From: a virus
DNA: 22,824 nt
Direction: 5' to 3' (one strand)
Virus record (IMG/VR): IMGVR_UViG_3300010885_051264
Location: 1-22,824 of that record
Shown: positions 14,301 through 22,157 of the stretch, piece by piece
Layout: every line of letters starts with the position of its first letter
How positions within the stretch are numbered: position 1 is the stretch's first letter
Translations under genes and position numbers: made by a program
Notes under the pieces: model-generated
Databases searched by the model: none
Seen by the model: only the letters and a program-made list of their open reading frames with translations
Told to the model about the DNA's origin: nothing

Positions 14301-17300
14301 AGTTACTCTACTGTTTCCTTGTGCATCTTTAAAACTAGGATCTATATTGTATTTTGGAGAAAGTATTGTTAGTTTATAGTTTTGACCTCCAGAGAAATTA
14401 AAGTCGAGCTTTCGATCTAAAGTTAATGTCCCGGTGGTGGCAATTACGTCTCCAGAGATATCAATATAATTTAAACGACCGCCTACTGTTTTGTGTTTTT
14501 TATTATAATCATAAATTTTAATTACATCTCCGGGTTTTAAATAAATACATTCTGGGCCAGCCTCAAAAGACGCCGTTTCTGTTTCGTTATATTCTGAAGC
14601 TAATAGCCACCTGCCCAGTCTTTGGGCCTGTCCTCTGCTTGTGCATCCAAATGCTGTCAATTCGGTTTCCTTAAATCCAAATTTTCTAATTGCTTCTATG
14701 TTCTCTACATATTCTACTGCTGGTTTATAAAAATTATTTTTGTCAACATAACGAACATAAACAGCAGAATTCCTGTCCTTTAAAGAAGTGGATTCGTAAT
14801 TAAAATTACCATTTATTACATTAGAATTTGTGAATGAATAAACAGGAGTCTCTTCTGGCATGTCATTTATTGAAAAAATAAATCCATTTGCATAATAGAA
14901 CATGCCTCTAAATATAGAAGCCATATCTGCTAATACTTTAAGAGCGTCTTCTTGAGTTTGGAGATAAAGATTACAGGAAAATCTGGGCTCTACTCCTCCG
15001 AATCCGTCACTGACTAATTCGTCGCAATATTTTCCAATTTGATATAGAGACCATTTATCTACGTCAGTTTCAGCAATCTGATTCCCTGCTCCGTATCTCT
15101 TGTTGGTTAAAAGATCATAAAAGCACCAAGCTGGGTTATCGGTCCATTCTTTATTCTGTTTAAAATTACCATCCCAATAATCATTCGAAGATGCGTAAGT
15201 TGGAACTGCTGAAGGAGTGTATGTAGAAATCTTTCGGGGTAGACTTTCTGAAAATAAAGTTCTTGAATAGGCTTTAGCTAAAATAGCTTTATCAAATTCA
15301 ATTTGATTTACTCTGATAGAGTCAGCAAGCCCTAATATTTTGCCGCCGAATCCAGCGCTTGTTTTATTTGTAAATATTTCTATTGCAGAGTTATTATTAA
15401 TAAAAGAAGCAGGGTTAAAAGGTCCGCTAGATACGCTAGGGGGCATGTCTGGCGACTTAAGATATCCATCATTAGTGAGATAAGCCTTAATTGGAAGTAA
15501 ATTATTAGATATTATGCCCATTTCTTCAGTTCTAGGCCCTAAACTAAGCAGGACATTAGTTTGATTTGAAGACAAAACTACATTTAAATTGTTAAGGGTT
15601 AAGGTGCCATTTATATCTGTTTCGTTGTAATTTTTTAAAGCTTGATTAGTTATTGTAAGCATCACATTTTCTCTTAACGCTTTTACTTCTGTAAAATAGC
15701 TAGAAGGATATACTGACCAATCAGTATAATCTGTTTTTAAATAATATTCTATTCCTACGCAAACAGCTTTATAAGTTGTATAATCTCCTACGTTTATATT
15801 GCATTGGATTTCTTTTTCTAAATCTAAAAGAACATCTATCTCTGCGTTTAATATATCTGGGTAATAATCTACTCCAAGTACTTCTATGGGTTTCTCGCTG
15901 CTATATGCTCCTATAGTATATGCGAAGTATTTTGTACAAAGGGGCGCAAGGTTAGAAATATCTCCTTGGTAAGTAGTGTCTTCTCTAAAGGTGACGCCGT
16001 TGACTAGCAATTGCATTGCCATGTCAGGGCTAGGAGTTATGCCTAATGAAGCAGCTAAGGTCTTAGTAAATTGGTTCTGTTCTTTATCTAAAACATCTGA
16101 CATAAGAATGTCGCGCCCATTGAAATTGGCATTTATCCACCTCTCTTTGACAGCAGTAGACAGGACTACTTCGCTTGCATTCTTCGCATATGAAAGAGTC
16201 GGTTTTACTATTTTTGGCAATATATATAAACTGAATCTTGTGTACTTGTTTTTGAGTATTGTTTTCGAATATTTTGACTGATCTAAAGTTTTATTTATTG
16301 TGTATTTTTTCTGTTCATTTTGAGCGACATTTGGAGTTAAAATTGTAAGAATTAAATTCGTATTATTATCTCCTATAGTAATGGAAAGATTAAATTGTCC
16401 ATCTCTATGTATTAGAGAATAATTTCCGTTTACTAGACTCTGATCTAACTTTAAATAAAAATCACAATAAAAACTACAAAACCCTTGTTTTTGTAAATTA
16501 AATGGCTGTATAGTCGCAGGATTTTTCCAAAATCTTTCAGGTATCAAATCAAATTTATAAGGTCTGTCCTTTGGGTTATCGCCATATACTGGAAGATTAT
16601 AAGGCTTCATCTCTTGTCCAAGAGAGCAAATGGTTTTCAAAGGTATTGTCAAAGAAACATTATTCAAAACCTGAAGAGCTTTTGAATTGTAGCCATCTGG
16701 TGAATTTACAAAAGTAGGATTAGTTACAGCGACATTCCATTTATTATTAAGCCAATTTCTTACTTTAATAGCTTCCTCCTTAGCGAGAGCGCGGTTATAA
16801 ATTAAAATTTCAAAAACTGTACAATCACTTTTATCTGCTGGTACTTTCCCTGTGTTTATAGCTAACCCTTGTGGCGCAGTTGGAACTGTTGATGTTTGAA
16901 CGGAATAAATAGAATTTTGCCAGAATATATTTACATTTTTATCATTTCTAATTACCGCGCCAGCAATATAAGTATTTGAATCATTTGAAGTGTTCCAGTA
17001 ATTTGAAAGATTAAAATTGCCATCGCCCGCGCCCATTGGGCCATTAACCCAAGACCCAAAGAAAAAAGCTTTATTATAATTCTCCCAATTTCCTAATAAC
17101 CAGTTATTTCCATTTCCTTGTAAAATTCTCTTTCTTGTTGCAGCAGTTGACGAAGCGTCCCATTTAGATACTACAAAAATAGTACAGTTGCCGTTTCCGT
17201 CAGCAAAAAATTTAACTCCATCTAAAAAAGTAGCAGTTTGAGTGCTGGCAAAACTTACTCCATAAGAACCATTTGGACTGGTTTCCCCAGCTTTACCATA

Positions 17301-18815
17301 AGTCGGCTTGCTCGTTGATAAAGTGCAAGTCAAATTGCCAGCAACTCTATTAGCCCATGCAGTTACTGGCGTAGTCGCTCCACCATTTGTTGTATTTTCT
17401 GCGGCAAATTGACCAATTAATCCTGCTACAATGGGCGGATTAATATTGCTTGCATTGGTGTAGGTCTGATCTTCTCCTATAAAGTAATCGATTGCTGGCG
17501 TTTTATCAGTTTTAATATAAGAATCATTAACGCTTATTGTGCGAGTTGTCGTTTCTCCGTATGTCTTTGTTAATGGATCATAGTTAGCAGGGACTTTAAC
17601 TTTTAATAATTTTACGTCATAAGATCTCTCTGGTATTTTAGAGAAATAAGCAGCATTAAATCTAGAGGTAATAGTAGCGGAGTTTGTATATCTAAATGAA
17701 GAAGAATAAATCTCAGTAATACTTTCTATTGATACAAAAGACGCTCTTGAGGAAAATGTATCTTCTGGGGTTATTTTTAATATCGAAAGCTCCCATCCTA
17801 ACCAATTTTCATTTGTATTTAATTCTTGGAAGACAGTAGACATGTCAAGCATAATTTGTTTAGAATATCCTTGAGTGACTTTACCTTTAAATGTTATTTC
17901 AATTAAATTAGGGATATTATTGTCAACGCTAATAGATAAATCTTGTCCATCTTTAATAACTTTTGGCACACCTGTAACCATATCAATAGTAGAATTCCTT
18001 GAGTTATAGCCTTCCTTATAAACAGAGTTTATTTTTATTCTTACTTTAAAACTATGATAAAGAACGGACCCAACGCCAGCCTTAGAGCTTCCGTCTGATT
18101 GATTGGCTAGCGACAATTCTCTACCTTCTGTAGAGAGAATAAAATATCCATCTGTTGCATTAGCGCTGGCGACTCCATCTATTGGTTTTCCTGCGGTTAA
18201 ATCTTGATATTTTAATGTCGTATAAAGAGAAGATATTGTAAAATTTAAAAAAAGTTTTTTACATTCTTTATTTAATATACGATAAGATCTTTGATAATCA
18301 GCTATCTGATCAGAAGTGGTACTTAAAAAATTTGGACCTCTTAGTCTTTCTCCTATTGAGCGGATATAAGAAACGTTTTCAAATTCCTCTCCTGTCGCAG
18401 TGCCAATAGGGGTTCCATTTGTGGAGTTTACATTTATTTGTTGAAAATTATATTTATTTTGACTATCCAAAAGTGGAGTTTGATTCCAATAAATAGATCT
18501 TAAATAAACAGATTTTGAATCTTCGCCTAGTACTATAGGGTATTGATTATAAATTACGCTAGTGTATCCTAAGTTACCTACGCTGCCATTATAAACATAC
18601 TGTCCATCTACCAACCCATCAATTGGTCCCTCTGAAAGCAGATCTTTTACTTTCGCAAATTGATAGACATTATAATTAACTCCGCCAACCGAATTTTTTG
18701 CGTAAATGAATCCTTCTGGATCTTCGTAGGCGGCGGTGGGTTGCGCTGCTTGCTGTGTGCTGCTCCCTTTACCTCCAAAACCTTTTACATATTTGAAATC
18801 TTCAAAGTTATTCAT
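11313..18815 (-). CDS. Tail tip attachment (receptor-binding) protein, lambda J family, with large insertion
   Basis: The central fibre and host-specificity protein of lambda-type tails, here 2500 residues against 1132 in lambda J. The N-terminus has the J signature DLLSEGPIDGLVDG (58-71). The conserved path continues to VKVPANYDPLTKTYGE (406-421) and is then broken by about 790 residues. It resumes at YWDGNFK (1213-1219), with EWTDNPAWCFYDLLTNKRYGAG, a CDELVSDGFGGVEPRFSCN stretch and FGCTSRGQAQRLGRW, reaching PGDVIKIYD near 1429. The insertion carries a LamG/concanavalin-like domain (about 462-695). Fibronectin-III-like beta segments follow (from about 1630). The last 800 or so residues are beta-rich and unassigned, and probably meet the receptor. 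AAGGG lies about ten bases before the ATG, and the gene starts three bases after the I-like stop. Confidence 0.95.
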   Translation of the reverse strand: MNNFEDFKYVKGFGGKGSSTQQAAQPTAAYEDPEGFIYAKNSVGGVNYNVYQFAKVKDLLSEGPIDGLVDGQYVYNGSVGNLGYTSVIYNQYPIVLGEDSKSVYLRSIYWNQTPLLDSQNKYNFQQINVNSTNGTPIGTATGEEFENVSYIRSIGERLRGPNFLSTTSDQIADYQRSYRILNKECKKLFLNFTISSLYTTLKYQDLTAGKPIDGVASANATDGYFILSTEGRELSLANQSDGSSKAGVGSVLYHSFKVRIKINSVYKEGYNSRNSTIDMVTGVPKVIKDGQDLSISVDNNIPNLIEITFKGKVTQGYSKQIMLDMSTVFQELNTNENWLGWELSILKITPEDTFSSRASFVSIESITEIYSSSFRYTNSATITSRFNAAYFSKIPERSYDVKLLKVKVPANYDPLTKTYGETTTRTISVNDSYIKTDKTPAIDYFIGEDQTYTNASNINPPIVAGLIGQFAAENTTNGGATTPVTAWANRVAGNLTCTLSTSKPTYGKAGETSPNGSYGVSFASTQTATFLDGVKFFADGNGNCTIFVVSKWDASSTAATRKRILQGNGNNWLLGNWENYNKAFFFGSWVNGPMGAGDGNFNLSNYWNTSNDSNTYIAGAVIRNDKNVNIFWQNSIYSVQTSTVPTAPQGLAINTGKVPADKSDCTVFEILIYNRALAKEEAIKVRNWLNNKWNVAVTNPTFVNSPDGYNSKALQVLNNVSLTIPLKTICSLGQEMKPYNLPVYGDNPKDRPYKFDLIPERFWKNPATIQPFNLQKQGFCSFYCDFYLKLDQSLVNGNYSLIHRDGQFNLSITIGDNNTNLILTILTPNVAQNEQKKYTINKTLDQSKYSKTILKNKYTRFSLYILPKIVKPTLSYAKNASEVVLSTAVKERWINANFNGRDILMSDVLDKEQNQFTKTLAASLGITPSPDMAMQLLVNGVTFREDTTYQGDISNLAPLCTKYFAYTIGAYSSEKPIEVLGVDYYPDILNAEIDVLLDLEKEIQCNINVGDYTTYKAVCVGIEYYLKTDYTDWSVYPSSYFTEVKALRENVMLTITNQALKNYNETDINGTLTLNNLNVVLSSNQTNVLLSLGPRTEEMGIISNNLLPIKAYLTNDGYLKSPDMPPSVSSGPFNPASFINNNSAIEIFTNKTSAGFGGKILGLADSIRVNQIEFDKAILAKAYSRTLFSESLPRKISTYTPSAVPTYASSNDYWDGNFKQNKEWTDNPAWCFYDLLTNKRYGAGNQIAETDVDKWSLYQIGKYCDELVSDGFGGVEPRFSCNLYLQTQEDALKVLADMASIFRGMFYYANGFIFSINDMPEETPVYSFTNSNVINGNFNYESTSLKDRNSAVYVRYVDKNNFYKPAVEYVENIEAIRKFGFKETELTAFGCTSRGQAQRLGRWLLASEYNETETASFEAGPECIYLKPGDVIKIYDYNKKHKTVGGRLNYIDISGDVIATTGTLTLDRKLDFNFSGGQNYKLTILSPKYNIDPSFKDAQGNSRVTSSLDYNEYRKPLVNSFMINSGNLITGQYYDSIRITGLSPVMASGLNVTGLAYFTGASGMSPKSITWALENSGNLDGSTDSDYDFYRIFRIQESTEGANYTILGSQVYNLKYTQIESGLNITPPKAPASPASPPSIVTFIKGNKSLTLGIYYDPSIKTSTIGFKIFTNTVYATDFNPNTDTSSRFASININESYVNTTFSVDGNIDKIRVYGVNINNESSSSYVEAVPIGGNDATNSPIVGLDAITPNAVVDGGAPLIVKTRGDFFPLVSPPDKNKTINSLSVNISLNFIKDPVQFNDDSYSYRSRTIPEKVDSKEQFITSLEKYQNSTPLNEYIFANDILKTLENQYVYSSNLNAVKYRNFSIAIDKANTSLADGITYSTSKNFTNEKGFLLLTYDNQDSTIKTSLDNILNNENNLFSILSQETANFLSIRIHQDFADTFVSTFYLLLVPSNTEFKFGSNGIIYDEETGSPIGVKNSSNEEINDCHFIQVENTSIDFESRKNVDDSGRPFSSTSYNIYLIAVDALMSEWVKFGTDTEPRRILDYTSKFADAANNVTTIYPQISDRKAIQLYVDPNLDTSIEEVLKNAGDKYLHFTFNQTIMIESMFNQAGYIAETTFPNLTLSRNSIIYKPTIDSNLSISQKDSNVLSTNPNGNSAYYLLSLQNRPNITDLSFPPTIPPNKRAYVLNGNKLFTRALVSDEQTTVTPKLLQGIYSENANNRFQVFKGVSSNSIYGEEFFDISIARLLNMPEGTTGFGKKVNESTSKNLSLVQLGYRLTNTIYSGITKETFQDTVKYDIDFYNSPFNAINVTPQGNLDVIGVSAQDVSFSLNYLPKETLVNFLNPTDVQGFAPSVSTQGASQGYIAGIPLLDKIDKLQITIQIRYPSADKKIKIFCYNGEDYISSEISSNQIIKDKENSVTITLYNLSHKNYYTYAAQYRDSALGGPDVLNNNPFWSFNDPKNLAFAHLSAAKALGKMPNHNFHIQALELSIIVTYS
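15180..17555 (-). other. Insertion in the J core with LamG-like lectin domain
   Basis: This sub-region codes for J residues about 421-1212, between the VKVPANYDPLTKTY and YWDGNFK motifs that adjoin in ordinary J proteins. Residues about 462-695 (16731-17432) look like a LamG/concanavalin-A domain: IVAGLIGQFAAENTTNG at the start, NGNCTIFVVSKWD in the middle, and an ending of the form FEILIYNRALAKEEAI followed by L-N-N-K-W. A second lectin-like stretch is possible at about 778-1000 (FCSFYCDFYLKLDQ, NYSLIHRDGQFNLSI) but is weaker. The domain call is by eye. Confidence 0.65.
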
Positions 18816-18818
18816 TTT

Positions 18819-19544
18819 TTATATGCCCTTAATCTTGCTTTTAACATCTGCTGATGTCGATCTGATATCTAGTTCAAAATTCTTTAATGTTATCTCAACA
18901 GTTTGAGATCCTATTTTCATTCTTCCATACCCAACTGGTACAGGTCCACCTTCTCCAAGAATGTTAGAAGGTCCATCAAATAGATAGCTTGGTTTACCTC
19001 CACCTTCTTGAATCTTTCTAAAGTCATCAAATTTTGGAGGAGTCATCATGAGTAAGGTGATGCCAGTTACCGCCAAACCGATACCAGCACTAACTAATGC
19101 AGTAGCTAAGGTAGCGCTTGCAGTAGCTCCCAATCCTATTCCGAAACCAGCAGGAGCGAAAACGCCAGTCGCAATTAATACAACCGCCAACACCAAGGCC
19201 AGCACTCCTTTCGTCGTATTGTTCCCGCCTCCGCCGCCAGCGCCTTTAATAATTGGGACTATGTCTAGAGTGTCTAGTTTTTCATTTATCATTACTAATT
19301 CAGAATTGAAAATAGACTCTGGTTTTTCTAAACAAACCTCCTCGGCTGATATCATTTGTCTTTTATTAACAAGAACCTTATATTCAATACTTTTCTCTGC
19401 TGCGCCAATTAAATATCTTAATAACTTACCCTTAGACAACACTTGGATAGCCCGCAGAGCTTCTTTTATAGAGTTTACTTTTAAAGTCCAATGCTCTCTG
19501 CCTACTTGTTCTCCCATCTCACCGTGTAAAGTTATGTTAGTCAT
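18819..19544 (-). CDS. Tail assembly protein, lambda I family
   Basis: In lambda, gpI is needed to build the tail tip together with J, L and K, although it is not found in the mature tail. This 241-residue protein has the family layout. A ubiquitin-like N-terminal part is seen at 1-90 (MTNITLHGEMGEQVG, then VNSIKEALRAIQVLSKG). A Gly-rich break follows (GAGGGGGNN, 101-109), then a hydrophobic hairpin of two apparent membrane-like segments (about 112-170), and a C-terminal part with GPVPVGYGRMKIGSQTVE. It overlaps the end of the upstream K-like gene by eight bases and has only a weak Shine-Dalgarno, so translation is probably coupled. The 201-codon frame opposite (19048-19653) is a shadow. Confidence 0.88.
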   Translation of the reverse strand: MTNITLHGEMGEQVGREHWTLKVNSIKEALRAIQVLSKGKLLRYLIGAAEKSIEYKVLVNKRQMISAEEVCLEKPESIFNSELVMINEKLDTLDIVPIIKGAGGGGGNNTTKGVLALVLAVVLIATGVFAPAGFGIGLGATASATLATALVSAGIGLAVTGITLLMMTPPKFDDFRKIQEGGGKPSYLFDGPSNILGEGGPVPVGYGRMKIGSQTVEITLKNFELDIRSTSADVKSKIKGI

Positions 19545-20283
19545 AAAGGTTGTTTCTCATTATATAAATTACCCATTTTTTATAACCATTAGAAAGTCTT
19601 TCAGTAGTAGAGATTCCATCTCCCGGATGATGCAAAATAATATCTTTACCTAGATAAACAGCGCAATGGATAGGAAAATTAAATTTTTCTGTTCTCATTA
19701 TTAAGACATCGTTTTTCTTCAAGTCAGAAACTTGTCTAAATCCGTTATATTCAAAGTATTTTTTCAAATAATCATCTTTATCTTTTAAACATTCTGCTTC
19801 ATCAATTAATCTTTTGTTCGCCATTTCATTATACTCTTCTTCAGAAACGGTATTCTTAAGAACTTCTAATTCTGGGCAAAGATGAATGTTTAAATCATGG
19901 CAGTAATAATCTTTTACTAGCCACAAACAATCAGCAAACCCCAAAAGGAAAGGTCTTCCTGTGTACTGAATTCTATAACTATTTGGACTATAAATATGAA
20001 AAGATCCGCTTTGCTTATTGTAAACAATACAGGTTAAACCAAGCCTTTCCGAAACAATCTTGTCTGCTTCTGAAATAGCATCAAAATTAATATGAGAATG
20101 ATAATAAGCAGCGATATTAGATTGCCCGTTAAGATTCATCATGAATTCAGTGGCAGAATCAATTAGGTTCTCTTTTTTTTGCGTTTCTATTCCATCGTCT
20201 GTATTCAATAAAAAGCCGCACACTTCATTATCAGAAGTATTAGCGTGTTCAATGATTTGATTTTTTATTTCTTCTGTTAACAT
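19537..20283 (-). CDS. Tail tip peptidase, lambda K family (JAMM + NlpC/P60), copy 1
   Basis: Lambda gpK-type proteins join a JAB1/MPN (Mov34) metallopeptidase-like domain to an NlpC/P60 cysteine peptidase. They act at the tail tip in assembly and probably in cutting peptidoglycan. In this 248-residue protein the JAMM residues are present: E20 before C-G, H62-S-H64, S71 and D74. The NlpC/P60 part has the catalytic Cys in ADCLWLV (C119), the His in PIHCAVYLG (H206) and a following His in ILHHPG (H218 or H219). Both active sites look intact. A strong AAGGAG lies nine bases before the ATG, and the start overlaps the stop of copy 2 by seven bases. It is adjacent to a second, diverged protein of the same layout, which is unusual because lambda has one K. 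Confidence 0.9.
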   Translation of the reverse strand: MLTEEIKNQIIEHANTSDNEVCGFLLNTDDGIETQKKENLIDSATEFMMNLNGQSNIAAYYHSHINFDAISEADKIVSERLGLTCIVYNKQSGSFHIYSPNSYRIQYTGRPFLLGFADCLWLVKDYYCHDLNIHLCPELEVLKNTVSEEEYNEMANKRLIDEAECLKDKDDYLKKYFEYNGFRQVSDLKKNDVLIMRTEKFNFPIHCAVYLGKDIILHHPGDGISTTERLSNGYKKWVIYIMRNNLYD

Positions 20284-21035
20284 AATTGCTTACTCCTTGC
20301 GAAACAATAGATCCTTCTTTTCTCTGCATCTGTTAGCCTTTCAATGATTGATTTTTTATTTCTTGGCTGGTGTAAAATATAATTTTGTCCAAGGTAAATG
20401 CCAAAGTGAGAAGGATAGTTCTCTAAATATTTAAACACTATAATGTCATGCTTCTTAGCGTTATCTATACTTTCAACCTTAATGAAATTCTCTTTTTCAA
20501 AAAACTTGTCAAAACTTTGTGATTCACAAAACTCTGCTAGTTTATCCTTTACAAACTCTTCGTAATTCTTGTCCCAATCTGTTCCTCTTTCATAGTGGAA
20601 TATTTTAATGCCAAATTCTTCATTATAATAGTTTTCTACTATTGATAAGCAGTCAGATAGTCCAATTACAAAATCTTTATTAACGTATTTATTATAGTAA
20701 TTTTCTGGAGAATACTCTTCAAAAGAATCTCTTTTTAGTATATAAACTATGTTTTTTAAATTAAGTTTGTGACTTATCTGCTTGTCTAACTCTGAAAAAG
20801 AATTATCTTGTATACAATGAGAGTGGTAAATGCCAACAATTTTACCATTCATCGCTGCCTTCAAGTAGTCTAGCTGACATACAACAAATTCATTTTCCTT
20901 ATCTTGAGCAATATTCCTACAAGGAAAAGCTTCTAGCTCATTTTTGCTATTTAAAAGCAAAAGGCCACAGCACTCTTCAGGGTTTTCCTTTAATGCGTGT
21001 TCTCTTATCTTTATTTTTATCTTCTCAGAAACCAT
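20277..21035 (-). CDS. Tail tip peptidase, lambda K family (JAMM + NlpC/P60), copy 2
   Basis: A 252-residue paralogue of the next gene, with the same two domains in the same order. JAMM residues are E21 (PEECCGLLL), H71-S-H73, S81 and D84, with the His-to-Ser gap one residue longer than in copy 1. NlpC/P60 residues are C129 (GLSDCLSIV), H210 (YPSHFGIYLG) and H222 (ILHQP). Both sites look complete, so neither copy is an obvious inactive remnant. The two are clearly related but well diverged, so the duplication is not recent. Its start shares one base with the stop of the L-like gene (TAATG), and a GAGGGG sits seven bases upstream. Possible roles are two enzymes with different wall targets, or one enzyme and one assembly factor. 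Confidence 0.88.
   Translation of the reverse strand: MVSEKIKIKIREHALKENPEECCGLLLLNSKNELEAFPCRNIAQDKENEFVVCQLDYLKAAMNGKIVGIYHSHCIQDNSFSELDKQISHKLNLKNIVYILKRDSFEEYSPENYYNKYVNKDFVIGLSDCLSIVENYYNEEFGIKIFHYERGTDWDKNYEEFVKDKLAEFCESQSFDKFFEKENFIKVESIDNAKKHDIIVFKYLENYPSHFGIYLGQNYILHQPRNKKSIIERLTDAEKRRIYCFARSKQLC
20284..20304 (-). promoter_or_regulatory. Strong ribosome binding site of K-like copy 1
   Basis: Read on the minus strand, AAGGAG stands nine bases before the ATG at 20283 and inside the coding end of copy 2. It allows copy 1 to be translated independently as well as by coupling. Confidence 0.7.
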
Positions 21036-22153
21036 TAAAATGCCCCTCTATTATAATTAGATACTCCATAGAATCCTCCAAAAGGTAAAGGATTTTCTCC
21101 AAATCTAATTTTACATCCTTTAACGCTCTTAGAGCATTGATCTGCTAGCCAATATTGTCCATTTGGGGGAGGTGTGTTAATTGGGACCTCTGACTTTGCA
21201 ACAAAATAAAAGTTTATACCTTTTTTCGCTATAAAAACTACATTTCCTTTTTCATACTTAGTTGATGAACCCCATTTGCTAGGATTATTTGAGAAGGGAA
21301 CTCCATCAAATAAAGGCATGTCTTTAATTACTTGGTCATCTTCAGTGCCGCAAACTGGTGCTGATACTCCACTTGAATCGCTCTTATTTGGTATTGCGGT
21401 GGCCGTTCCATGTACATCTTCGTTTAACCTGTCTTTGTATTCGTATAAACATCCTTCTCCTCTATATTGCCAAGGACAAATATAACTTAAAACTCTCCTT
21501 TTAGGCAACCTTACTCTGTCTAAGTCTATTGCGCTTGAAAGCTCAAACTGAATGCTATTTTTATTTTCTGAAGACTTTCTGTCAAAGTAATAAACATCTC
21601 TGGGAAATTCGCAATTAGGATCAGGGTCAAACCCGTCTGGTATCACTAATCTGTCTGGAGACAATAGAGAAGTGCCATCGCTTTGATAAAAGTTGCTCCT
21701 ATCAAGAAATTTAGCAAATGTCCTAATTCTTGTAAATTTTGCACCAATTAAATCTCCAAAATCAATAGTCCCCCTAAAAAGACTAAACACATCGAGCATA
21801 TCATCAGAAAAGCTAATTTGAACTTTAGGTTTAGGAAATACGCCTCTTGCGGCTATCTCAAACCCTTCAGTGGAAAGAGGAGCGGGTAAATAAGGGTTTT
21901 TTTTCCAATAAATAATATTCCTTCCAAGCTTTAAATTATTATGGAGGCGGATTGTTTTGTAATTAAAACCTTCAGTATTCCCTCCCGGTAATGTTATTTG
22001 AAAGTTTTTAAGATTAACAATGAATTGGCTATTGCTATCAAATCCAATTTCAGTTAAATCTACTTCAAATAAAGAAATAATTGAAGAAGGCTCAAGAGAG
22101 AAAAACTCTGTGTTTACTTTTAAGGATGCATTTTTTTCTTGTTGGGTAGCCAT
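21035..22153 (-). CDS. Minor tail protein, lambda L family (Fe-S cluster tip protein) with CBM-like insert
   Basis: Lambda gpL is a tail tip hub protein that binds an iron-sulfur cluster through four cysteines. In this 372-residue homologue the ligands are recognisable: C226 and C235 (ICPWQYRGEGC), then C340 and C347 (DQCSKSVKGC), with the same 9- and 7-residue spacing as the lambda pairs as I recall them (173/182 and 205/212). The family ending FGGFYG is present (359-363). About 80 extra residues lie between the two pairs, holding an extra Cys (C268) and a module resembling carbohydrate-binding family 5/12 (294-335). The N-terminal 220 residues are beta-rich, as expected. The gene starts four bases after the M-like stop with no clear Shine-Dalgarno, so it is probably coupled to it. 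Confidence 0.93.
   Translation of the reverse strand: MATQQEKNASLKVNTEFFSLEPSSIISLFEVDLTEIGFDSNSQFIVNLKNFQITLPGGNTEGFNYKTIRLHNNLKLGRNIIYWKKNPYLPAPLSTEGFEIAARGVFPKPKVQISFSDDMLDVFSLFRGTIDFGDLIGAKFTRIRTFAKFLDRSNFYQSDGTSLLSPDRLVIPDGFDPDPNCEFPRDVYYFDRKSSENKNSIQFELSSAIDLDRVRLPKRRVLSYICPWQYRGEGCLYEYKDRLNEDVHGTATAIPNKSDSSGVSAPVCGTEDDQVIKDMPLFDGVPFSNNPSKWGSSTKYEKGNVVFIAKKGINFYFVAKSEVPINTPPPNGQYWLADQCSKSVKGCKIRFGENPLPFGGFYGVSNYNRGAF
21036..21050 (-). promoter_or_regulatory. Strong ribosome binding site of K-like copy 2
   Basis: Read on the minus strand, GAGGGG stands seven bases before the ATG at 21035 and within the last codons of the L-like gene. It supports this start rather than a later ATG. Confidence 0.7.
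21149..21274 (-). other. CBM5/12-like module inside the L-like protein (residues 294-335)
   Basis: The pattern is W294, then T-K-Y-E-K-G-N-V-V, an FYFVAK strand, a Pro-rich turn (TPPP) and Y-W at 334-335. This is the W...Y.(K)G..V....YY.A....P...YW layout of chitin-binding family 5/12 modules. It aligns well with the N-terminal module of the M-like protein. Confidence 0.6.
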
Positions 22154-22157
22154 AATA

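Noticed and set aside
19048-19653. Open frame of 201 codons on the plus strand
   Set aside because: It lies opposite the I-like gene and the end of a K-like gene, both with clear family motifs. Its proline-rich translation is the usual mirror of Gly-rich coding sequence.
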